Shown piece by piece: positions 55,905-64,000 of a stretch of DNA of 64,000 nucleotides (position 1 is the stretch's first letter; every line of letters starts with the position of its first letter). The DNA comes from Leptidea sinapis (lineage: Eukaryota; Arthropoda; Insecta; Lepidoptera; Pieridae), in assembly GCF_905404315.1 (NCBI RefSeq), contig NC_066304.1:8060001-8124000 (forward strand). Reading direction: 5' to 3'. The notes beneath the pieces were generated by a model. The model was not told where the DNA came from. It worked only from the letters and a program-made list of their open reading frames with translations, and made no database searches. The position numbers were made by a program, and so were the translations under genes.

Positions 55905-56035
55905 ATTGAAAGTGAGCCGTCCGTGTACCTGCGAGCTTCATACATCACACACAAGACAATACGGACGGTCCGCCCGGCTCGCGGCGTGAGCACCACATCC
56001 GATACTCCACATGCATCTTTAATAACTCTGTTCCA
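55905..56035 (-). other. GC-rich segment, coding-like on the minus strand
   Basis: The minus frame reads KDACGVSDVVLTPRAGRTVR, IVLCVMYEAR, then RYTDGSL. A GTACAC donor is possible after EAR. It contains CCGTCCGT/ACGGACGG inverted repeats. It could be an exon or a transposon remnant; no family is recognised. Confidence 0.25.
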
Positions 56036-56273
56036 TTTTTAATCTGGGACAAAGTCGTAAGTTGTGCATAGAACGTCTTGCTTGCTAAAATAATATATTT
56101 CGTGTTCGCACTTGTTCTCGTCTTAATAGTTTTAATTTTTTTGGAAGTTTTAATTCATGACGTTGCTGTATAATAACAGTGCCTTTTATGCTTTTTAATA
56201 CTTTATTATTTACGAATATTGAATGATTAAATTAACGTCTTGAATAAAAAACTACACAGTAATCCCAAAACAC

Positions 56274-56548
56274 AGCAGTGGGAGGCTCCTTTGCACAGGA
56301 TTCCGGCTAGATTATGGGTACCACAACGGCGCCTATTTCTGCCGTGAAGCAGTAATGGATAAAAATTACTGTGTTTCTGTCTGGAGGGCGTCGTAGCTAG
56401 TGAAATTACTGGGCAAATGAGACTCATTATATCCCAAGGTAACGAGCGAAATTGTGCGTAGTGCCGCTCAGAATTTTTGGGCTTTTTAGGAATCTTGAGC
56501 GGCACTTCATTGTAATGGGCAGGGCGTATCAATACCATCAGCTCAACC
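56274..56548 (+). repeat. Family A repeat, copy 8
   Basis: Starts AGCAGTGGGAGGCTCC. The internal hairpin is perfect (AGTGCCGCTCA / TGAGCGGCACT). It stops at CCATCAGCTCAA, where RT coding sequence begins at once. Confidence 0.85.
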
Positions 56549-57660
56549 GATTTACAAGGCAGGTGACAGAAACGTCGTCAGCAATAATAGACCGATAGCC
56601 ATCTTACCTATACTATCAAAAATATTAGAACGTTTAGTAAATATCCGTTTAGTTAAGTACTTAAACTCAAATAAAATTATTTCATGTTACCAATTTGGTT
56701 TTCAAAGAAAGATCTCTTCTTTTGCCGCAGTTGATGCATTATCTGACTTTATTGTCTTCAATACAGATAATGGACATAAATGTGCTGGATTATTCCTGAA
56801 TTTGGCGCGCGCATTTGATACTGTTTCTGTACCAACACTGTTATCAAAACTAGAACGGCTAGGAATTTGAGAAAATGCACTTCTTTTCTTTCACAGCAAT
56901 CTTAAAAACCGAAAGCAAACTGTTAAAATAGATAACATGTACAGTAACATGAAACAAGTAGAATTTGGCGTACCTCAAGGCAGTATTTTAGGACCAACCT
57001 TATTTTTAATTTATACTAATGACCTTTGCTCCCTGAATATTCCATTGTAAAATAATATCATATGCCGATGATACAGTTCTACTGTTAAAAGGTATAACTT
57101 GGGATGCTGTCCAAAAACTTGCTTAACTAGGAATCAAAAATGTCATTCTATGGCTCGAGAAAAACCTTCTAACCTTGAATTTAAAAAAGTAAAAATTTAT
57201 AACATTCTCTGCAAGTGTCAAATCACTACCAAATAAAAACTTCTCAGATAAAGTGCATTGTTGCTCATCATTAGACCAATGCAGTTGCATAAAACTTGAA
57301 CGTGTTCATCAAATTAAATATCTGGGGGTTGCCATAGACAAATATCTAAGATGGGATGAACATATTAAAACACTTTCAGGGAGAATTAGAAAACTTGGAT
57401 AGGTTTTCAAAACTATAAGGCATCTAGGTGATCTAAATTTTTGTTAAAAAAAATTACAATGCCTTGGTCAGTTCTCTTTTGAGGTATTGTGTAATATCCT
57501 GGGAAGGAGCAAATAAAACCCATTTAATACGTCTTGAAAGAGCTCAACGCATGCTTCTAAAAATAATAGCATATAAACCGTTCATGTACCCTTCTCATAT
57601 GCTATACAAAGAAACTGGAGTCCTTACCGTTCAACAATTATTTTTACACAGCTTAATAAT
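56549..57660 (+). mobile_element. Non-LTR reverse transcriptase, YADD intact
   Basis: Motifs in order: RPIAILPILSKILERLVNIR, YQFGFQRKISSFAAVDAL, GLFLNLARAFDTVSV (D-x-RAFDTV), VEFGVPQGSILGPTLFLIYT, ISYADDTVLLLKG, LVRKNLLTLNL-like, then IKYLGVAIDKYLRWDEHI and SGRIRKLG. A few shifts and stops only. Both catalytic Asp residues are present. It is flanked on both sides by family A copies in the same orientation and continues after the second. Confidence 0.85.
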
Positions 57661-57663
57661 CAA

Positions 57664-57976
57664 ACAGTGGGAGGCTCCTTTGCACAGGATGCCGGCTAGA
57701 TTATGGGTACCACAACGGCGCCTATTTCTAGCGTGAAGCAGTAATTTGTAAACATTATCGTGTTTCGGTCTGAAGGGCGCCGTAGCTAGTGAAATTACTG
57801 GGCAAATGAGACTTAACATCTTATGTCTCAAGGTGACGAGCGCAATTGTAATACCACTCAGAATTTTTGGGTTTTTCAACAATCCCGAGCTGCACTGCAT
57901 TGTAATGGGCAGGGCGTATCAATTACAATCAGCTGAACGCCCTGCTCGTCTTGTCCCTTATTTTCATTAAAAAATA
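57664..57976 (+). repeat. Family A repeat, copy 9 (inserted in RT coding sequence)
   Basis: GTGGGAGGCTCC to CCCTTATTTTCATTAAAAAA, full length. The RT C-terminal codons stop at 57660 and resume after the A-run, so the repeat inserted into the RT. Confidence 0.85.
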
Positions 57977-58240
57977 CAGCACAAAAAAACCCGGTCGCCT
58001 TAAAGAAAATTTGGTTATACCTTCTCGTGGATTTAAAAATAATTACTGTGTTCTGAAGTTCAATCTTGCGATGTGTGGAAATCATGCTAGCTATCTAGGA
58101 CCTTCAATGTGTAACCAAGTAAATAACAAAATAAAAATTGCGGATCCCTCTTCTTACAAAGTAAGATCTATAGTATGAGAGTGGCTTTTACAATTAAGCT
58201 GTAATGAAACCGAGAAAATTATCAACTCAAAATTAATATA
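57977..58240 (+). mobile_element. Non-LTR RT C-terminus, continuation after the family A insertion
   Basis: KNNYCVLKFNLAMCGNHASY and LGPSMCNQVNNKIKIAD then KVRSIV. It corresponds to the last part of the element whose RT core is at 56549-57660. Confidence 0.75.
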
Positions 58241-58249
58241 ACTATATAT

Positions 58250-58820
58250 ATTTCATTATGAATATTTATTTATAGCTATTTACTTTATCTATTACTATTT
58301 AATTTAATAAAGTTCTTATTATAATATAGGTATGCTTTAAAGTCAGATAAATATTGTTTAGATGTCAGTCTTAGTTCTATTTCATTCATTATTAATATTA
58401 AATTAAAATACATATCAGATGGTAATCACTGGTTCCTAGTGAGCCATCCAGAGGAAGTTAATACATTAAAGTTGCCTCTTTGTTTCTCCTCTTTTGAGAT
58501 TGAGACTGTAAATTTATATTAGGCACGAGAAACAATGAATGTAATTACAATTAATAATAAATAAATGAAATGAAAGGAAAAAAACAGATAATAAATACAG
58601 ATATAAAAATATAGTTTGTCTTGGACACTGGCTTCTTCAATTTAACATTAACACTTCGATCAAAATCAGTTACTTATTTACAAAATCAACATCAACTTAC
58701 TTTACTAACATGAACGCTATAAAAACCAATAGCATAAAAACCTAAAGTAAAACAATTGTATGTACAGTAAGTGCAAATTAATTTATGTCATAATGTTTAA
58801 ATAAAACCCTTTTTAAAGGA
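58250..58820. other. Unassigned AT-rich stretch
   Basis: Includes probable 3' UTR of the RT element and nothing else recognisable. Confidence 0.3.
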
Positions 58821-58824
58821 TTAA

Positions 58825-58935
58825 AACACGTGTCGGTAATTGTAACTGTGTTTTCACGTTAGGTTTTTGCGTAAAACTTACATTTTTATTTGTAACCCGA
58901 CGTTTCGGGACATTTCCAGATCACGTTTTCAAGGG
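58825..58935 (-). repeat. Dispersed repeat with CCCGAAACGTCGGGTTAC
   Basis: On the minus strand: CTGGAAATGTCCCGAAACG, CGGGTTACAAATAAAAATG, then TTTTACGCAAAAACC and ACCGACACGTGTTTTAATCC. A common lepidopteran element end; CGAAACGTCG is itself nearly palindromic. Confidence 0.5.
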
Positions 58936-59394
58936 GACTGTAACACTCGTGTTAATCAGTGAAAATATTATGTGGAATAGTACGGACTGGAAAATGCCAA
59001 TCGTATTATAATTTTATGAAACATATCACATGGAGAACTATAATTCACTGAGGAATATGTTATAATGATATGAATATACTTAAAGGTTGCACACCTCACA
59101 GAAACTTTTTTTGGCTTATTTTTTAGATATAAGAAATATAATTTTATTTATTTAATTATTTATGAACTACCCAAAGAATTACATATTGTTTTACATTATC
59201 ATTAAACAAGTCGTACAAAAAGTTAAAATTTATATAATAAGTAAAGGCTAAATAAAGTTATGTAAATGTTAAATGTAAACAATGAAAGGTATATACCGCT
59301 ACCGATCGAGTGTCTTAATCATTTTATCTTTAAATTTTGTTATGTTATCGCAGAACAAATCGATGGAGTTATCTCTGCTACACAGATAATTAGA

Positions 59395-59790
59395 ACTAAA
59401 GGCTCTAGTAAATTCATTGTGTGGTGCTGGAGGAGAATGCTGGGATTTTCATGGACCGAGTTTCGCACCAACGCCTCCATTCTCCAAGAACTTGCCATAA
59501 AACAACGCCTTTCGGTGTTAATACAGAGACGCATTATTAAGTTCTTCGGACACGTCTCCCGGCGCGAGAGTGAGTGCATTGAGCGCTTTGTCGTGCAGGG
59601 CAAAGTGGAGGGCACCAGAGGGCGGGGAAGGTCGACCATGCGATGGACCGACCAAATTATGTCTGCTGTGGGCGGTCCATTGAACGAGTGTACCAGACTG
59701 TCGGCCAGCAGGGAAAAGTGGCGAAATGGGTGCGTAAAAAGTGAAATAGGATACCGTGGAGTACGGAGGGAAACTTTGATGCATATTTGA
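59395..59790 (+). mobile_element. RTE-clade reverse transcriptase C-terminus
   Basis: VWCWRRMLGFSWTEFRTNAS, KQRLSVLIQRRIIKFFGHVS, VVQGKVEGTRGRGRSTMRWT and GGPLNECTRLSASREKWRNG. It is open for about 130 codons; 5' truncated. The antisense open frames across it are shadows. Confidence 0.8.
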
Positions 59791-60009
59791 CTCAAAAGAT
59801 AATAAAACATTTAAGCTTAGATCTAGGATTGGTCTCCACTGTGCTCCAACTAGATATCGCTCTACCTAAGAACAATAAATTATTTTATTACGGCAATTAT
59901 AAGATGCTTGTGTGCGTGGCATCTTGCCACTCAAAGGCATCTTTCAAATTTTGTAACAAACACTTCGTGTTATTTTATATTGAAATTAATAAAATACACT
60001 TCTAATGAT

Positions 60010-60850
60010 ATGTGATCCCAGTAGGTATCTGCCTTATTTCTTGTATTATTATTTTTACAAGGTTTTACTACGCAACGTGCCATTTTAGTTTCAACTACAA
60101 GCAATGTTTAACAGAACATTTTAACGTCACACATGGTTCGAGACTGGCTCTAGTACGCCCACTTGGGCGTAGTATTAGTTGCCGCACTTTGCGACTACGC
60201 CTGCTGTATCTAGGTGGAGCGCAGCGGAAAAAACAATCCTTAATTTATGCAATTAAATAAATATATAATGTTTTCTGTCACTTTAGACTTATTTACATTT
60301 ATAAAAAGAATAAAATTGAGTAAACATTTTGGTACATAGTCTAGTAACTTTATGAAATTTATTAATTAAATAAGTTTGTTTTCGAAATGGGAAACTGCAG
60401 CCGGGAGAGCAAACACCGAACTTAATATCGCTTCCCAAGTACCAAGTGAATAAACTTGGAAGCAGAGAAGAAAATATTTTTCAATGCAACTTTATTTTAA
60501 ATCAATATTAAGTTGGCAGTTTCGGAACGGACAGTGGAAGACCGTTATAAATTGACGTTAAAGCTGAGTTACTCGACCTGACTGAGAATTAAAAAAATTT
60601 TTTAATATTTTATTTATGAAATAAATGCGATTTTCTCCAGCCAACGAGAAGCCTTTTAAAACTTTTCAGCGCTGGAGAGAGGTACTAGGTTACTTTTAAT
60701 TTTAAAATCTTAAACATTTATAATCTTTGAAAATATGGAGAGAGGTTAACTTTTAAACTTACACAGTTCCTTTGAGAATATTATAATAGCATTTAACTAT
60801 ATGTTTAAAAAATAATGTGATTCAAACTAAAACATAACAATATGATAATC
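60010..60850. other. Unassigned stretch with a repeat-like GC segment
   Basis: At 60120-60245 a GC-richer block (CGCCTGCTGTATCTAGGTGG) looks like a dispersed repeat rather than an exon. Otherwise AT-rich and empty. Confidence 0.35.
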
Positions 60851-60861
60851 TTATATATTTA

Positions 60862-61105
60862 CTAGCTAACCCGGTAAAAAGTTTTTTTGCCAAATAAATT
60901 ATTTTTGGTGTTCGACTGGTTTTTCTCCGACCTACATTACATATCCGCCTACTACGAAAGTCTCTTCGTTTTTCGGGTTTATATTTAGCGTATATATGAC
61001 ACTCACAAAAAATTTCAATTTCTATTGGTAACAGAATCTTCAAAATTGGTTCAGTAGATCCAGCGGGCAGATAAAGGGCGGCAACTCCCCTGTGATTCCT
61101 CTGGT
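60862..61105 (-). mobile_element. Chimeric Helitron-like end carrying an antisense jockey tail, copy 2
   Basis: The reverse of the arrangement at 1913-2216: jockey tail (61073-61105), then TCTGTTACCAATAGAAATTG, GGTCGGAGAAAAACCAGTCG and TACCGGGTTAGCTAG at the 3' end, then host T. The two copies share the junction. Confidence 0.65.
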
Positions 61106-61159
61106 GTGTGTATGTATATGATGATATCTGTTCCTTTGTGTAGGTTGTATAATAAATCT

Positions 61160-61315
61160 ATACGTGATGGTGCGTTCCCCTGAATATGGAAATATCATCT
61201 CAAACTATCGTCTAGTGCCCATCCTACCAGCTCTTGGGAAAGTTTTGGAATCGATAGTACACCAAAAAATGTATTGGCACATTTCCACCAGTAATTGACT
61301 CATCACGGAATCTCA
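61160..61315 (+). mobile_element. Jockey-like RT N-terminal fragment
   Basis: SNYRLVPILPALGKVLESIV and HQKMYWHIST match the start of a jockey-type RT domain (NYRPISLLPxLxKVxE). Confidence 0.65.
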
Positions 61316-61379
61316 GAAATTACAAAACAGACATACAGACTTGGAATTTGGAAGGTAGGTTCTTTCCAGGACGTAGATG

Positions 61380-63288
61380 TCAGCTGAGAAACGGATTTGA
61401 GAAACTCCTAAGGGGGTGAAAGGTTGTATGAAAGTCCTATGTTTTTGAAGTTATAGACGTGAAAATCAACATTAAGGTTATTTGCTTTAAATAATAAAAT
61501 CTGTATAAGATATTTTAGGAAATCCCCTTTTAAGGGTTGTTAAATAGGGCTGTATAGTTTGTATATAAAAGTTTTAATTATAGTTATTTCACCTTGACTT
61601 TTGAAATGTATGTTCTTTATAGGGGGCAAGTGCAAGAAAAAAGGATGCTATGAAAATCCCCCACCCCAAAATGATAAGGGGGGTGAAATAGGGGTTTGAA
61701 GTTTGTAATAAAGTCCTACATTTTTGATGTTAGACACGTTAAAATCGTAATTTAGGTTATAAATAATGAAAATCTGTACCTATACGTTATTTTGGAAAAT
61801 TTCCTCTTAAGGGTGGTTAATAAAATAGAGGATGAAATTTTGTATGAGAATATTTTAATTATTGTTAAATTGATGTTTGGTAGGTCTTTTTAGGGAGAAG
61901 ATATTAAGAAGAAGCTTATAAAAGATTTTACGAAAACCCTCCTAAGGGGGTGAAATTGGGTTTGAAATGTTGGATGATAGTCTTATGAAGTTCGGCCGTA
62001 GTGGTATTTTTTGTATACGTACCAATATAATTAAAATACCATTGAAACCTACGCCTTTAGATAAAAAAAAATATTAAATAAAAAAAGTGTTATACTTAGT
62101 CATTTAGAAGAGGGATTGCTTGATGGAGGCAAGACGGCTCATTCTGCTTTCAAATTACCTTTGAACCTGAACACGGCAATAGTGCTTCGAGTAGCCAAAA
62201 TTATTGTATGGGGTGAGTCTACTATGGCCCATAAGAAAGGCATTGAAGCTCTTAATAGGACTCACCAAGATATAAGGAATTGTAACAGACTTATGGGCGG
62301 AGTCACGGTACTATTGGCTGGTGACTTCAGACAGACAAAGTCTGTTGTCTCACGAGGGACACGTGCAGATGAAGTGAAGGTTTGCCTTAAGTCATCAGTT
62401 CTATGGCCTAAAGTTAATATTTTGTCCTTAAAAGTAAAAATAGGTGTCACTCTTCAACATGATTCAAAAGCGGAGGAGTTCTCAAATTTGTTGCTAGACA
62501 TTGGTGAGGGAAACATTTTGGAGGAAGGATGTAAAATAAACATTCCCAGTAATCTTCGTCACGTTGTGAGAGATCTGACTACCTTATCGGACAGATTATT
62601 ATTTCTCCTAGAAACGACTCAGCCAACAGTATTAATAATTTTTAGTTACTTCAAATAACATTAGAATCTTTAGACACTGTAGAGTTTCTGCACACTCTTG
62701 AGCGACTAGGAATACTACCTCACATTCTATACCTCAAAGTTGGCACTCCAATTATATCAATGGGCAATCTAAAAACTCCAAAACTTTGCAATGGAACCAG
62801 ACGTCAGGTCAAGACCTTGCATAAACATGTGATCGAAGCCTCCATTTTACTGGCGTCTACCAAGGGGAAACAGACTTTATCCCTAGGATTCCCTTGATAC
62901 CATTGGATTACCAATTTGAATTGAAACGTCTGCAATTTCCGGTTAAACTATGCTACGCGATGACATTTAAAGAAGCACAGGGCCAAACTTTGAAACTAGC
63001 TGGTGTACATCTCAAAAATTGTTTCTTTCACGACCAGTTGTATCTACGTGGTGGCTTATAACAATATGTAAATTGAAATTTTGTTTACGGGGAAGTTTGG
63101 AAAAATAGAGCTGTCAGCTCTTTATTCAAAAAAAAAAGTAAATTGCGACTTCTTTAGGTATGAACTATGAAGTGCGGGTTTTACTAGCGGTAGGACTTTT
63201 GTCGATAAGTTTGATTGCCATTCCAGCAGGAAAATAATCTCATAGGTAATCAGAAATTATGCACGGACGAAGTCGCGGCCAATGCTAG
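61380..63288 (+). mobile_element. Decayed Helitron with helicase remains and 3' end
   Basis: Three diverged CCTAAGGGGGTGAAA-type blocks (61408, 61670, 61942), then helicase remnants at 62105-63060, then GCACGGACGAAGTCGCGG and GCTAG|T at 63284-63288. The 5' end was not found. It is the largest single element in the window. Confidence 0.65.
62105..63060 (+). pseudogene. Helitron Pif1-like helicase pseudogene
   Basis: HSAFKLPLNLNTA follows where motif I would end. IIVWGESTMAHKKGIEALNR is motif II with the catalytic Asp changed to Gly. GGVTVLLAGDFRQTKSVV is motif III. After a shift come LKVGTPIISMGNLKTPKLCN, TRRQVKTLHKHVIEASIL and KLCYAMTFKEAQGQTLKLAG. Walker A is missing and the final YVACSR motif is lost. 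Helitron helicases unwind DNA in rolling-circle transposition; this copy cannot. Confidence 0.8.
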
Positions 63289-63289
63289 T

Positions 63290-64000
63290 ATTATATAAAA
63301 CGAGAGTCGCCAAGCCTAGATCTGAGAGGCTGGTGTCAGACAGGTTGTAAAAATTTAAATACCCATAACTTAACAACAAACGATGACAACAGATTTGAAC
63401 AAATAAACATAGTTGCTTTAATTTATGAATAATAATATACATCTATAGAAACACAATAATTCTGACGACTTTATAGTCGCAACTGAATGTGTGGACCTTG
63501 TTTTCTCTCCGCTTGAAGTTTTCAACTACTCTGTATCCGTATATTATGATCTCTATTCATATAAATCTAAATTAGATTACCTTATTTAGATATATAGTCT
63601 CTGATGTCATTCATTTTCTTTGGATACGTCATGGAGTGGTCGATTCCATTCCTAAAATATGATTGCGGCAGGTGATGGCTGGTCCACGCGTCATGCTCGT
63701 GAACGGGCTCTACTTGTGGTGGCTGTGGTGATCGTGTCATCGATAATTGTTTTTAATCTAATAGTAACTATAGTATTTATAGTTGTATAATATATTATCT
63801 ATATCATCTTCATAATGATACTTTATTTATTTTACAGTCTGAATTGATGCACGGATTTATAATATTTTTGTTTACTTTTTTTTAAACTTCTACTCGTGTG
63901 AATGACATGTGAGTATTTTTAGTGAATCGCTTCACATAGATTGTAAAAAAATTTTTTTGTATAATGCTGATGCTTATATATTGATATTTATGTAAAAGAG
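63290..64000. other. Unassigned AT-rich end of window
   Basis: No gene is recognised. A block at 63668-63735 (GATGGCTGGTCCACGCGTC, GTGAACGGGCTCTACTTG) resembles 20783-20840, so it is a dispersed repeat. Confidence 0.35.

Noticed and set aside
59340..59810. Minus-strand frames of 156 and 88 codons
   Set aside because: They are antisense shadows of the RTE reverse transcriptase C-terminus on the plus strand.
1..64000. CRISPR arrays, operons, phage or plasmid functions
   Set aside because: The tandem repeats lack short palindromic repeats with unique spacers, and all recognised genes and transposons are animal-type.

Overview
This 64 kb window looks like nuclear DNA of a moth or butterfly (Lepidoptera). 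It is AT-rich and intron-rich, has GT/AG-bounded exons, and is packed with lepidopteran transposon families: jockey/CR1-like and HmRTE-like non-LTR elements, maT and mariner transposases, Helitrons ending in CTAG, tRNA-derived SINEs and MITEs. There is no bacterial, plasmid or organelle signature, no CRISPR array and no rRNA.

Host genes are few and small against the repeats. (1) The last two coding exons of NOMO, an ER translocon-associated protein, lie at 4743-5069 and 7470-7631 on the + strand; the rest of that gene is upstream of the window. (2) A four-exon gene on the minus strand (13976 down to 10902), assembled here from short exons, encodes a 119-residue secreted prohormone-like protein. 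It has a signal peptide, two KR cleavage sites and a C-terminal part with two CX5C cysteine pairs. None of its exons is a long ORF, and I cannot assign it to a known family, so it is the most interesting item in the window. (3) An intronless small heat shock protein gene lies at 22827-23336 (+), with TATA box, initiator and heat shock elements. (4) A divergent phospholipid scramblase has core exons at 33190-33389, 38544-38735, 40401-40556 and 41486-41509 (+); its first exon(s) are uncertain, with candidates at 30520 and 30650.

Layout: 1-2220 holds two tandem arrays and Helitron remains. 2285-7110 holds layered non-LTR fragments around the NOMO exons. 9200-10800 holds repeats, followed by the peptide gene to about 14030. 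14700-22000 is a transposon graveyard containing maT, a probable LTR, two MITEs and jockey fragments. 22600-23470 is the sHSP gene. 23900-30000 is repeats with nested SINE insertions. 30300-41510 is the scramblase gene, with long transposon-filled introns. 41510-64000 has no convincing host gene; it holds RT remnants, a mariner, MITEs, a 0.3 kb dispersed-repeat family and a decayed Helitron with helicase remains at the end.

A ~300 bp repeat, called family A here, occurs about ten times and has a conserved internal hairpin. Its 3' end resembles that of the local jockey-like element, so it may be a LINE-dependent SINE. The host genes do not appear to form a functional unit; they are neighbours separated by repeats.
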